Part shown: piece after piece, positions 7,645 through 15,975 of the stretch | Position numbering within the stretch: the stretch's first letter is position 1 | How the letters are laid out: every line of letters begins with the position of its first letter | Source of the DNA: Roseibium marinum | GTDB lineage: Bacteria; Pseudomonadota; Alphaproteobacteria; Rhizobiales; Stappiaceae | DNA: 64,000 bases | Assembly (NCBI RefSeq): GCF_002906165.1 | Contig: NZ_PPCN01000001.1 | Coordinates: 1-64,000, forward strand | Reading direction: 5' to 3' | The notes under the pieces: generated by a model | Database searches by the model: none | Seen by the model: only the letters and a program-made list of their open reading frames with translations | Told to the model about the DNA's origin: nothing | Program-made: the position numbers and the translations under genes

Positions 7645-9269
7645 GTTTTGAAACCGCCAATCGGGACACGGCCCTTCCCTGGTCGACCCGCACGTCGAAC
7701 ATCGCCCATTTCCTGTCCCGAAACGCGCGCCGTCTCGGAGACCGGCCGGCGATCATCTGGGGAGACGACCGCTGGACATGGCGGGAGCTGGATGCCCGCG
7801 TATCGTCTCTCGCCATTGCCATGCGGGAAGACTTCGGCATCCGGCATGGGGATCGGGTGCTCGTTCAGTCGCCGAACAACAACCAGATCATCGAGATCAT
7901 GCTGGCCTGTTTCCGGCTGGGTGCGGTCTGGGTGCCGTCCAATTTCCGTCAAGGCGCGGATGAAGTCGCCTATCTGGCGCAAAAGGCCGGCACGGCGATG
8001 ATGTTCTGCGAACACGGCTTTCCCGGCCATGCCGCGGCCTGCCGCGCGGCCCTGCCGGACATGGTGGGCGTGGTTGCGATCGGCAACGCGAACTTCGGCC
8101 CTTCCTACGAAGCCCTGATCGCGAAAAACCTCGGCAAGGACATGCCTAATGCCGATGTCGACCGCGATGCACCCTGCTGGCTGTTCTTCACCTCAGGCTC
8201 CACCGGACGTCCCAAGGCTGTCGTTCTCACCCACGGTCAGCTGACATTCACCATCGTCAATCACCTCAACGATCTGATGCCGGCATCGACGCCCGAAGAT
8301 GTCAGTCTTGTGGTGGCGCCGCTGTCCCATGGGGCCGGAATGCATCAGCTGACCCAGCTCGCCGCCGGCGCCGTCAGCGTGCTGCTGCCGGCAGGCCGTT
8401 TCGACCCGGCCGTGGCCTGGGAGCTTGTGGCGCGCCACAAGGTGACGAACCTGTTCACCGTGCCGACCATCGTGAAGATGCTGGTCGAGCATCCGTCCGT
8501 CGACGAGCATGACCACACCAGCCTGCGCTATGTCATCTATGCCGGCGCGCCGATGTACCGGGAAGATCAGAAATTCGCCCTGCGCAAACTGGGCAAGGTT
8601 CTGGTCCAGTATTTCGGTCTGGGCGAAGTCACGGGAGCGATCACCGTGCTGCCGCGTCATGACCATCATCTCGAGGATGGTCCTCAAGCCAGGGTCGGAA
8701 CCTGCGGAATCGAACGCACGGGCATCCAGATCAGCATTCAGGACGATGACGGCAAGCATCTGCCGCCCCTCGCCAGCGGCGAAATCTGCGTGACCGGCCC
8801 CGCAGTCTGCGCCGGCTACTACCAGGACGAGGAAGCCAACGGGAAGGCTTTCCGCGATGGCTGGTTTCGCACGGGGGATCTCGGCCACATGGATGCGGAG
8901 GGCTACCTCTACATCACCGGACGCGCATCGGACATGTACATCTCCGGCGGCTCCAACGTCTATCCGCGCGAGGTGGAGGAGCTTCTCCTGGCCCATCCGG
9001 CGCTGAAGGAGGTGGCGGTGCTCGGCATTCCCCATCCGAAATGGGGCGAGACCGGACTTGCCGTCTGTGTTGCCGAAGAAGGGCAGGAGCTGGACGAGAT
9101 GTCGCTACTGGCAACGCTGCATGGCCGGCTGGCGAAATACAAGCTGCCGACCCATTTCGTCTTTCTGTCCGACATGCCGAAGACCGGCTACGGCAAGATC
9201 ACCAAGAAGCTCATTCGCGAAGAGCTGACCGCACGCGGTTTGATGCCCGTGCTGGAGGGAACTTCATGA
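7641..9269 (+). CDS. AMP-forming acyl-CoA synthetase
   Basis: A 542-residue ANL-superfamily enzyme. The P-loop FFTSGSTGRPK lies near residues 184-194, the A8 hinge GWFRTGDLGH near 406, and the adenylation Lys in GYGKITKK near 518. It activates a carboxylic acid with ATP and CoA. Its location between thiolase and PCC-domain genes, downstream of IclR and beside an organic-acid TRAP importer, suggests that it activates the imported acid or an oxidation product. Chain length or aromatic preference cannot be deduced. Both flanking junctions are ATGA overlaps. Confidence 0.93.
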   Translation: MSFETANRDTALPWSTRTSNIAHFLSRNARRLGDRPAIIWGDDRWTWRELDARVSSLAIAMREDFGIRHGDRVLVQSPNNNQIIEIMLACFRLGAVWVPSNFRQGADEVAYLAQKAGTAMMFCEHGFPGHAAACRAALPDMVGVVAIGNANFGPSYEALIAKNLGKDMPNADVDRDAPCWLFFTSGSTGRPKAVVLTHGQLTFTIVNHLNDLMPASTPEDVSLVVAPLSHGAGMHQLTQLAAGAVSVLLPAGRFDPAVAWELVARHKVTNLFTVPTIVKMLVEHPSVDEHDHTSLRYVIYAGAPMYREDQKFALRKLGKVLVQYFGLGEVTGAITVLPRHDHHLEDGPQARVGTCGIERTGIQISIQDDDGKHLPPLASGEICVTGPAVCAGYYQDEEANGKAFRDGWFRTGDLGHMDAEGYLYITGRASDMYISGGSNVYPREVEELLLAHPALKEVAVLGIPHPKWGETGLAVCVAEEGQELDEMSLLATLHGRLAKYKLPTHFVFLSDMPKTGYGKITKKLIREELTARGLMPVLEGTS

Positions 9270-10108
9270 GCCGGTCTCACCTGATCCGGCATCCGGGTCC
9301 GCCGACAGTGCCGCGCCGGCATGTGGTGAGCGGCTTCGCGGAGCCGCTTTCCTTCAGCCTCGGCAAGGGCGCGATGCTCATGAGCGCCATTGCCGAAGTC
9401 ATGGACGCCGCCGGGTGCGACAGCGCGGTGGTCCGCCTCGACGGGCTGGTCATGGGGCCGTACAAGTTCGTCATGCCGGACACCTCCCCGGACGAGGAGC
9501 ATGTCGCCTGGTACAGTCAGACCCACGACGGGCAGGGCGCGACCCTGACACAGGGGACCGCGATTGTCGGCAGGCGGAACGGCGAATGGTTTCTCCATTG
9601 CCATGCCATCTGGGACGATCCGCAACACGGGCGCCGCGCCGGTCATCTGTTGCCCGACCAGGTGACGATTGGCGCCGATTATTCCGGCGACGGCTTTCGG
9701 TTCGAAGGCGGCTGCTTCGATGTCACGGCGGATGCGGAAACGAATTTCTCCTTCTTCCGGCCCCGGAAGCTGAGAGACACGCCTGCGGTCAATGCCGCCA
9801 TCGTCTCGCTCGCGCCCCATGAGGATCTGTCCACCGCCGTTGCCGAGCTTTCCGGCGAACTGGAACTTGGCAATGCGCTGGTTCTGGGGATCGGAAGCCT
9901 GATCGGGGCCGATTTCTCCGATGGGTCCTCCATGGAATCGCCGATCTCGGAGGTTCTGTTGCTGAACGGGGCCCGGAATGCCGGACCGCAGGGACCCGTG
10001 CTCCCGACCTTCTGCGTCGATCCGGACGGCAACTTCTTCGAAGGCAACATCGTGCCCGGCAAGGCGCCGATCTGCGTCACCTTCGAGATGATCCTTGTCG
10101 CCGGTTAA
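9266..10108 (+). CDS. Tandem PCC/DUF296-domain protein
   Basis: A 280-residue protein starting at the ATGA overlap with the ligase. The first half carries the PCC (plants and prokaryotes conserved, DUF296) pattern GTAIVG...EWFLHCHAIWDD...GHLLP (about residues 95-130). The second half repeats a PCC-like layout: LAPHEDLSTAVAELSGEL, ALVLGIGSLIGADF, then a CVDPDG segment and ICVTFEM. PCC domains trimerise and in plants sit beside AT-hooks. In bacteria they often accompany acyl-CoA genes and their role is not established. No AT-hook is visible here. It could be a ligand-sensing or metal-binding accessory protein of the pathway. Confidence 0.75.
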   Translation: MSRSHLIRHPGPPTVPRRHVVSGFAEPLSFSLGKGAMLMSAIAEVMDAAGCDSAVVRLDGLVMGPYKFVMPDTSPDEEHVAWYSQTHDGQGATLTQGTAIVGRRNGEWFLHCHAIWDDPQHGRRAGHLLPDQVTIGADYSGDGFRFEGGCFDVTADAETNFSFFRPRKLRDTPAVNAAIVSLAPHEDLSTAVAELSGELELGNALVLGIGSLIGADFSDGSSMESPISEVLLLNGARNAGPQGPVLPTFCVDPDGNFFEGNIVPGKAPICVTFEMILVAG

Positions 10109-10144
10109 GGCGGGGGCTGTTTCAGTTTGATAGCCGTTATTATT

Positions 10145-10156
10145 GGTATACCGGTA
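10145..10156. promoter_or_regulatory. Candidate GntR-type operator upstream of the Gfo/Idh gene
   Basis: Two overlapping perfect palindromes, GGTATACC (10145-10152) and TACCGGTA (10149-10156), lie 30-40 bases upstream of the oxidoreductase start. TGGTATACC-type sites are typical of FadR/FCD GntR proteins, and one such gene lies just downstream at 11347. The binding protein is inferred, not shown. Confidence 0.45.
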
Positions 10157-10187
10157 TTCCATAACGAAAATCATCCGGAGGGAACTG

Positions 10188-11255
10188 ATGGAAGTTGCTG
10201 GAGACCGCGTTTCGCCGCCACTGGGAGTGGCGCTCGTGGGAGCGGGTATGGTTGCGGGCACCCATCTTGCGGCGATTGCGCATGCCCGCGATCATGTGAT
10301 CCTGCGCGGCGTTCTCTCCAGGCGGGCGGACCGCGCTGACGCGCTGCTGGCAGGATTGCCGGAAAACTATCAATCCGTACCACGAGTTTACCAGAGTCTC
10401 GATCAGTTGATCGAAGATGACACGGTGAACGCGGTGGTCATCATTACGCCGGCGAATGTGCGGCTGGAACTGATCGGGCCTATTGCCGGCAGCGGCAAGC
10501 ATATCCTTCTGGAAAAACCTATTGCCCGAAATCAGGCGGAAGCCGAAGCAGTCGTGGACCTGTGCGAAAAAGCCGGCATCCATCTTGGCATTGTCTTCCA
10601 GCATCGTTTTCGTGACGCCTCCCGGAGGGCAAAGCGAATTGTGGACGCTGGCGGCCTCGGCCGTCTCGGAGCGGTCGAGGTCGCCGTGCCCTGGTGGCGC
10701 GATCAGGCTTATTACGACGAGGCCGGGCGCGGAACCTATGACCGCGATGGAGGAGGCGTTCTGATCACCCAGGCAATTCACACGATCGACCTGATGTTGT
10801 GGCTGACCGGTCCGGTCAGCCGTGTGCAGGCTCTGACGGCAACCAGCATCTTGCACAAGATGGAGGCGGAGGATTTTGCGGTCGCCGGGCTTCAGTTCGC
10901 CAATGGCGCGGTCGGATCGTTTACCGCAAGCACCTGCAGTTTTCCCGGGTCTTCGGAATCCATCGTCCTGCATTTCGAAAAGGCCAGCCTGCATCTCCAG
11001 GCAGGGGTACTGACCGTCAGCTGGCGCAATGGAAAAACGGAGACCTACGGGACAGACAGCGCCACGGGCGGCGGGGCCGATCCGATGGCCTTCACCCATG
11101 AATGGCACCAGTCCGTTCTTGAAAACTTCTCCGAAGCGGTTCGCCGGGGCGTCCCGCCCGCAATCACGGGACGCGAAGCGCTCGCCGCTCAACGGCTGAT
11201 CCATGCAATTGAAGACTCCGCGCGGAAGGGCCGGACCTGCGAGCTGGAACAATGA
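10188..11255 (+). CDS. Gfo/Idh/MocA-family oxidoreductase
   Basis: A 355-residue NAD(P)-dependent sugar or polyol dehydrogenase family protein. It has an N-terminal Rossmann fold (GVALVGAGMVAG, about 13-24), the EKPIARN motif with its conserved Lys near residue 109, and a C-terminal alpha/beta domain containing GGGVLITQAIHTIDLMLW with the usual active-site His. I chose the ATG preceded by CCGGAGGGA over a start 45 bases upstream. It stands alone on the plus strand, convergent with the GntR gene at 11347 and preceded by its own candidate operator. It probably oxidises a sugar-like ligand linked to the TRAP operon at 12.5 kb. Confidence 0.9.
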   Translation: MEVAGDRVSPPLGVALVGAGMVAGTHLAAIAHARDHVILRGVLSRRADRADALLAGLPENYQSVPRVYQSLDQLIEDDTVNAVVIITPANVRLELIGPIAGSGKHILLEKPIARNQAEAEAVVDLCEKAGIHLGIVFQHRFRDASRRAKRIVDAGGLGRLGAVEVAVPWWRDQAYYDEAGRGTYDRDGGGVLITQAIHTIDLMLWLTGPVSRVQALTATSILHKMEAEDFAVAGLQFANGAVGSFTASTCSFPGSSESIVLHFEKASLHLQAGVLTVSWRNGKTETYGTDSATGGGADPMAFTHEWHQSVLENFSEAVRRGVPPAITGREALAAQRLIHAIEDSARKGRTCELEQ

Positions 11256-11346
11256 AATTGGGCATGATTGGGCTTGACCGTCGGCACATCTGCGGCATCT
11301 CCGCCAACGCCGCGTGTTCGTCTGTTGCGAGAACCGGAGCCTGGCC

Positions 11347-12339
11347 TCAAGTTTCCAGTTTCTCCAAAAAGGCAAGCGGTTCCGGCTGGTAATATGTCGC
11401 GATCTTGTCGATGCGGCTGAGCGAGCGGTCGAGCGAGATCTTCAAATGCTCGGCGAGCGTGTCCGCCGCCTTGCCGGCTTCCCCCGACTGCAGATACTTC
11501 ACGATCTCCAGATGCTCCGGCAGAAACGGCTCGACCGGAAACATCTCGTTCGTATGACGATAGAGGAAGCGGTGCGCAATGATCAGCGACTGATGTGTGT
11601 GGATCGTCTGGATCATGGTGGCATTGCCGCAATAACTCAGCAGCTCGACATGCATCTCGTTCTCAAAGCGATCAAGGTCCGCGCTGCCAAGATTTGCGGT
11701 GTTGGTGAGCGCCTTCTCCAGATTGGAGCGCATCCGCGCAAGCAGCGGTGGTGGCAGGTTCGGGGCGGCGTCTTTCAGCGCCACGGGTTCCAGCACCCAG
11801 CGCATTTCATAGAGTTCGCCCACATGGCGCGGGGTCAGCGCCGGCGCGAACCAGCGTGAGCGATCGTCCTTGCGCACCAGGCCGGCTTGCTGCAGACGGG
11901 CAAGGACATCGCGGGCCACGGTCCGGCTGACATGATAGGTCCGCGCCAGCTCTGCCTCGACGATCCGCCAGCTGCCGGTCGCTATCCGTGAAATGATTTC
12001 CGCTTCCACCTGGTCGTAGATCCGCTCCCAGCTGGACGACGACACGAGCCGCTGAAGTTCCCGTGGCGCGCTCAAAACTGCTTTATCGGCGGGTTCTCCG
12101 CAGACGATGAAGCCCCTGCCTGCCGCTTTTTCAACAAGTCCGGCTTCTTGCAACCGGGTCAGGGCCTGGCGCGCCGGTGGTCTGCTTATGCCGAAACGCG
12201 CGGCTATTCCCGTCTCGTTCAGACGTGACCCTGGACTGAGAGTCTTTTGCCGGATTTCCTCTGCAAGGATCTTGAAGGCGCGTTCGTAGAGACGGGGGGC
12301 CGCACCCGAAATCGGGCCGCGGCCGGCGTCTACAGGCAT
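11347..12339 (-). CDS. GntR/FCD regulator with two winged-helix domains
   Basis: A 330-residue regulator, longer than the usual 220-250. The first GntR winged helix spans about residues 15-80 (LNETGIAARFGISRPPARQA). A second distinct one spans about 95-160 (VEAELARTYHVSRTVARDVL). An FCD effector domain follows to about residue 315, with a DRFENEMHVELL segment. I chose the ATG with GGAAG upstream; a GTG 111 bases earlier has no ribosome site. It is divergent from the SDR/Ldh/TRAP operon and faces a nested palindrome at 12507-12532, its likely operator. Tandem winged helices in an FCD protein are unusual. Confidence 0.9.
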   Translation of the reverse strand: MPVDAGRGPISGAAPRLYERAFKILAEEIRQKTLSPGSRLNETGIAARFGISRPPARQALTRLQEAGLVEKAAGRGFIVCGEPADKAVLSAPRELQRLVSSSSWERIYDQVEAEIISRIATGSWRIVEAELARTYHVSRTVARDVLARLQQAGLVRKDDRSRWFAPALTPRHVGELYEMRWVLEPVALKDAAPNLPPPLLARMRSNLEKALTNTANLGSADLDRFENEMHVELLSYCGNATMIQTIHTHQSLIIAHRFLYRHTNEMFPVEPFLPEHLEIVKYLQSGEAGKAADTLAEHLKISLDRSLSRIDKIATYYQPEPLAFLEKLET

Positions 12340-12506
12340 GCTCTCTTCCGTGGCAGGCGGTTCTTCGATCTTTCCGGCTCCATGATCTAATCGATTTATA
12401 TGAGCTGTGACGATAGCCAAAATCGCCCTCCTTTGACAATTGCCGAACACTCAAAAACCAGGATCAGACTAAGGTCCCGCTTTCCTTATTGTGTTATATA
12501 TTGATA

Positions 12507-12532
12507 ATTGTATAGTGTGCACATTATACAAT
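12507..12532. promoter_or_regulatory. Composite palindromic operator
   Basis: A 26-bp palindrome with one mismatched pair. Outer arms are ATTGTATA (12507-12514) and TATACAAT (12525-12532), and the inner core is TGTGCACA (12516-12523). It lies between the double-winged-helix GntR gene and the operon that starts at 12565. The outer arms match the palindrome upstream of the GntR at 41695, and the core matches the three sites upstream of the GntR at 42760. Confidence 0.75.
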
Positions 12533-12564
12533 AATTGTTAGAGGCAAAGCGAAGGACACAGGGC

Positions 12565-13308
12565 ATGTCGGACCGGCTGGCCGGAAAACGGGCTTTTGTG
12601 ACAGGCGCGGGTCAGGGAATCGGACGAGCGACGGCCCTGGCTTTCGCCCGCGAGGGCGCCGAGGTCTATGCCGCCAGCCGTACGCTCGCGAAAATGGAAG
12701 ACCTGCCCGCACTGAATGGCGCCATCACGCCGGTAGAGCTCGACGTCACAAGCGCCGAGAGCGTGGAAAAAGCCATTTCGAACGCCGGAAAGCTCGATAT
12801 CCTGTTCAACTGCGCCGGATGGGTGCACAACGGCACGATCCTGGACTGTTCGCGCGAAGACTGGCTGAACAGCTTCGACCAGAATGTCACCTCGATCTAC
12901 CAGACCATCCGGGCGGCTTTGCCTGGCATGCTGGAACGCGGGGCCGGGTCCATCGTCAACGTTGCCTCGGTCGCCTCCTCCATCACCGGCGTGGCCAACC
13001 GTGCCGCCTATGGCGCGAGCAAGGCAGCGGTGATCGGCCTGACGAAGGGTGTGGCGCGCGATTTCATAAAATCCGGCGTCCGGTGCAATGCGCTGTGTCC
13101 GGGCACGACCCTGTCTCCGTCGCTCGAAGCGCGCATGAGGGCCACCGGCGATCCGGAGGCGACACGCCGCGAATTCACCGCGCGCCAGCCGATGGGCAGG
13201 CTGGGGACCGTGGAGGAGATGGCGGCGGCCGCGGTCTATCTCGGCAGCGATGAATCGAGCTTCACCACCGGATCGGTAATGGTCGTCGATGGAGGGCAGA
13301 CGCTGTGA
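12565..13308 (+). CDS. SDR-family oxidoreductase
   Basis: A 247-residue classical short-chain dehydrogenase. It has TGAGQGIG (residues 13-20), NCAG in place of NNAG (82-85), catalytic Ser135, Tyr149 and Lys153 (YGASK). The pattern SMVVDGGQTL at the C-terminus is typical of the family, and the short form resembles sugar and 2-keto-3-deoxy-sugar acid dehydrogenases. I chose the ATG start; a TTG 30 bases upstream lies at the edge of the operator. It overlaps the next dehydrogenase gene by GTGA and opens the TRAP operon. Confidence 0.9.
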   Translation: MSDRLAGKRAFVTGAGQGIGRATALAFAREGAEVYAASRTLAKMEDLPALNGAITPVELDVTSAESVEKAISNAGKLDILFNCAGWVHNGTILDCSREDWLNSFDQNVTSIYQTIRAALPGMLERGAGSIVNVASVASSITGVANRAAYGASKAAVIGLTKGVARDFIKSGVRCNALCPGTTLSPSLEARMRATGDPEATRREFTARQPMGRLGTVEEMAAAAVYLGSDESSFTTGSVMVVDGGQTL

Positions 13309-14399
13309 GTTCCACCGCGCCCGTCAGCGAAACCGAGGCGCAGTGTATTGCCCTTGAGGACCTGAGCGCCTTCAGCATATCGGTGCTGTCGGCCGCCGGT
13401 GCGAATCTGGAAACGGCATCGGCCGCGACCCGGGCCATGTTGCATGGTTCCCGGCTGGGGATCGACAGCCACGGCATCCGCTTGCTGCCGCATTATGCGA
13501 AGGCCATCAGAGGCGGCCGCGTCAACGGCAGACCGCGGCTGGACTTCAACTACCGGGCGGGTGTCGTCGCGACCCTGAATGCCGGCGACGCGCACGGGGC
13601 GCTGGCCGCTTATGAAGCCATGAAGGAAGCCATTTCCATCGCCCGCTTCAACGGCATGGGAGCGGTTGCCATACAGCGCGGTTCCCACTTCGGGCCCGCC
13701 GGCGCCTATGCGGTCGAAGCGGCGAGGGCTGGAATGATCGGAGTGACTTTCTGCAATTCTGACGCCTTCGTGCGCCTGCATGGCGGGGCCGAGCGCTTTC
13801 ATGGCACCAATCCGATTGCCGTGGCGGCTCCGAGCGGATCGGACGATCCCTGGCTGCTCGACATGGCGACCAGCTCGATTCCCTATAACCGCATCCGTCT
13901 TTTTGAAAGCCTTGGCCAGCCTCTGCCCCGGTCGGTGGCCTCGCTCGCGGACGGTGAGGACACCCTGGACGCCGCGCAGGCGGTTATGCTTGCCCCGCTC
14001 GGTGGCGAATTCGGCTTCAAGGGAGCGGGCCTGGCCGGACTGGTTGAGATCTTCAGCGCCGTTCTCACCGGCATGAAGCTGAGTTCGGAAATCCTGCCCA
14101 TGGAGGGGGAGGACATGTCCACACCGCGCTACATGGGCGCCTTCGTTATGGCGATTGATCCGGCCGCATTTCTCGATCCGGCCGAGTTCAAGAACGGCAT
14201 GCGCCGCTACCTGCATTCCCTGCGCAACTCGCCGACAGCGGCGGGCGAGACCGTCCTGGCCCCGGGCGACCGCGAATGGGCCGAAGCCGCGCGGCGCGAC
14301 CGCGAGGGAATCCCCATCGACCCGAAGACCGAACTGGCGTTCCGCGATCTCGCGGAAGCCTATGGCGTACCGTTCCCTGAAGGGACGGGCACGCCCTGA
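13305..14399 (+). CDS. Ldh-family (malate/L-lactate-type) dehydrogenase
   Basis: A 364-residue member of the Ldh_2 family, an NAD(P)-dependent fold unlike Rossmann dehydrogenases. Family signatures are SRLGIDSHGIRLLPHY (about 46-61, containing the catalytic His), RGSHFGPAGAYA (about 125), and FHGTNPIAVAAPS followed by DMATSSIP. Members oxidise 2-hydroxy acids such as malate, sulfolactate or 2,3-diketogulonate. The GTG start overlaps the SDR stop. Placed between an SDR and a TRAP importer, it probably handles a sugar acid or hydroxy acid brought in by that importer. Confidence 0.92.
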   Translation: MSSTAPVSETEAQCIALEDLSAFSISVLSAAGANLETASAATRAMLHGSRLGIDSHGIRLLPHYAKAIRGGRVNGRPRLDFNYRAGVVATLNAGDAHGALAAYEAMKEAISIARFNGMGAVAIQRGSHFGPAGAYAVEAARAGMIGVTFCNSDAFVRLHGGAERFHGTNPIAVAAPSGSDDPWLLDMATSSIPYNRIRLFESLGQPLPRSVASLADGEDTLDAAQAVMLAPLGGEFGFKGAGLAGLVEIFSAVLTGMKLSSEILPMEGEDMSTPRYMGAFVMAIDPAAFLDPAEFKNGMRRYLHSLRNSPTAAGETVLAPGDREWAEAARRDREGIPIDPKTELAFRDLAEAYGVPFPEGTGTP

Positions 14400-14435
14400 C
14401 CCACGAATTGACCATGGCATCATTGGGAGGATGAA

Positions 14436-15431
14436 ATGACAGGTTATGGGAGAGTATTGAAGATAGGCGCAGCCGCGCTGCTTGCAGGTTGCACGCTGGC
14501 GGCCGGCACGGCGCAGGCACAGGAAACATACACGCTGCGGTTCAACCACGTGCTCGGACCGAACGAACCGTTTCACAAGGGGTTCACCGACTGGTCGGAA
14601 CGCGTTGAGGAACGCACCGGTGGCGGATTGAAGATGGACGTTTTCCACTCCTCCCAGCTCGGAGTGGAGGAAGACATCATCGAGCAGATCCGCCAGGGCG
14701 CCAATATCGGTCAGAATACAGACGCGGCGCGCCTCGGCAATTACGTGCCGGGCATCGCGGTGGTAAATGGCCCCTATTTCGTATCCACGATCGAGGAAGC
14801 CTATGCGCTCGCCGACCTGCCCACCATGAAGAAATGGCAGCAGGAGCTTGCCGACGAACACGGTCTCAAGGTTGTCTGCTTCGACTGGGTGCAGGGGTTC
14901 CGCAACTTCTACACCAACAAGGAAATCCGCGAGCCGGCGGATCTGGAGGGATTGCGCATCCGCACCCCGCCGGCGCCGATCTGGCAGGAATCCATCCGCG
15001 CGCTGGGAGCGGAACCGACAGCAATGAATTTCGGCGATGTCTATCCGGGCCTGCAGCAGCGTGCCATCGACGGCGCCGAGCTTGTCTATCCGAACATCAC
15101 CGCCGCCAATTTGAACGAAGTGCTTAAAATCGCCAATGAAACCAAGCACATTCTGCTGGTGAATTTTCAGGTTGTGAGTTCGAAGTGGTTCAATTCGCTG
15201 CCCGTCGAGTATCAGACAGCTCTGGTCGAGGAATGCAGGACGGCTGGACAGGAAACCTCCGAAGTCATTCGCCAGGCGACGGAAGCCGCCAGGCAGAAGC
15301 TGATCGAAGCCGGCATGACAATTGTCGAGGACGTGGACATGGAGGCTTTCCGGCAAGCCGGCGAGGCCGCGTATGAAGCGCTTGGCATTGTCGAGGCGAA
15401 AAAACAGTTGCAGTCTGAAATGCAGCAGTAA
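14436..15431 (+). CDS. dctP: TRAP substrate-binding protein (DctP family)
   Basis: A 331-residue periplasmic receptor with a signal peptide of about 28 residues ending TAQAQ|E. DctP features are FNHVLGPNEPFHKG near the start, DLEGLRIRTPP with the Arg that binds the ligand carboxylate (about 170), and MNFGDVYPGLQQRAIDGAE. This layout is that of the dicarboxylate/uronate DctP branch. GGGAGG precedes the ATG. The companion permease genes follow directly, and the gene is under the composite operator at 12507 if the operon is continuous. Confidence 0.93.
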   Translation: MTGYGRVLKIGAAALLAGCTLAAGTAQAQETYTLRFNHVLGPNEPFHKGFTDWSERVEERTGGGLKMDVFHSSQLGVEEDIIEQIRQGANIGQNTDAARLGNYVPGIAVVNGPYFVSTIEEAYALADLPTMKKWQQELADEHGLKVVCFDWVQGFRNFYTNKEIREPADLEGLRIRTPPAPIWQESIRALGAEPTAMNFGDVYPGLQQRAIDGAELVYPNITAANLNEVLKIANETKHILLVNFQVVSSKWFNSLPVEYQTALVEECRTAGQETSEVIRQATEAARQKLIEAGMTIVEDVDMEAFRQAGEAAYEALGIVEAKKQLQSEMQQ

Positions 15432-15464
15432 CAACGGTTGGAACCAGACACGGAGCCGGCGGCA

Positions 15465-15971
15465 ATGGTCAGGGCACGGACAGCATATTCGGTGCTAACA
15501 CGGCTTGAAGCCGTTCTGGCCGGCGTGTTTCTGATGTTGATGGTTCTGCTTATTTTCACGGGTGGTGTGGCGCGCATGCTGCATCACCCGCTCAACTGGA
15601 CCATTGATCTTTCCACCTGCTTCTTTGCCTGGGCCTGTTTTCTGTGCGCCGATATCGCCTGGCGCAGGAACGCCCTCATGTCCATCGATGTGTGGGGGAA
15701 ACACCTTTCGCACAGGGCGAACCGCGCCCTGGACTACCTGAATTATGCGGTCATCTCCGCCTTTCTCGTCTACCTGATCTATGCCGGAATATGGCTCTCC
15801 TGGGTCAGCCGCGCACGGAGCTTTCAGGGAATCCCTGGCGTGAGCTACTCCTGGGTGACGATGAGCATCGCGGTCGGAGGAGCGCTGCTTCTGCTCACGA
15901 CGATCCTGAAGGCCATGTCGGCCCTCAAGGAGGATCGCCTGCGCGGGACGACCCGGTGCGGCGCGGTCTGA
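15465..15971 (+). CDS. dctQ: TRAP small permease (DctQ type)
   Basis: A protein of 168 residues from the ATG with GGAG upstream; a TTG start 27 bases earlier would give 177. It has about four membrane helices and the DctQ segment WRRNALMSIDVWGKHLS. It forms the integral membrane complex with the DctM at 15976, which begins four bases after its stop. It belongs to the 12.5-17.3 kb operon. Confidence 0.9.
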   Translation: MVRARTAYSVLTRLEAVLAGVFLMLMVLLIFTGGVARMLHHPLNWTIDLSTCFFAWACFLCADIAWRRNALMSIDVWGKHLSHRANRALDYLNYAVISAFLVYLIYAGIWLSWVSRARSFQGIPGVSYSWVTMSIAVGGALLLLTTILKAMSALKEDRLRGTTRCGAV

Positions 15972-15975
15972 CATC

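Noticed and set aside
13236..15434. A 732-codon open frame on the minus strand across the Ldh and TRAP genes
   Set aside because: It is antisense to two well-supported genes, and its His/Arg/Gly-rich translation has no family features. Such shadows are usual in high-GC DNA.
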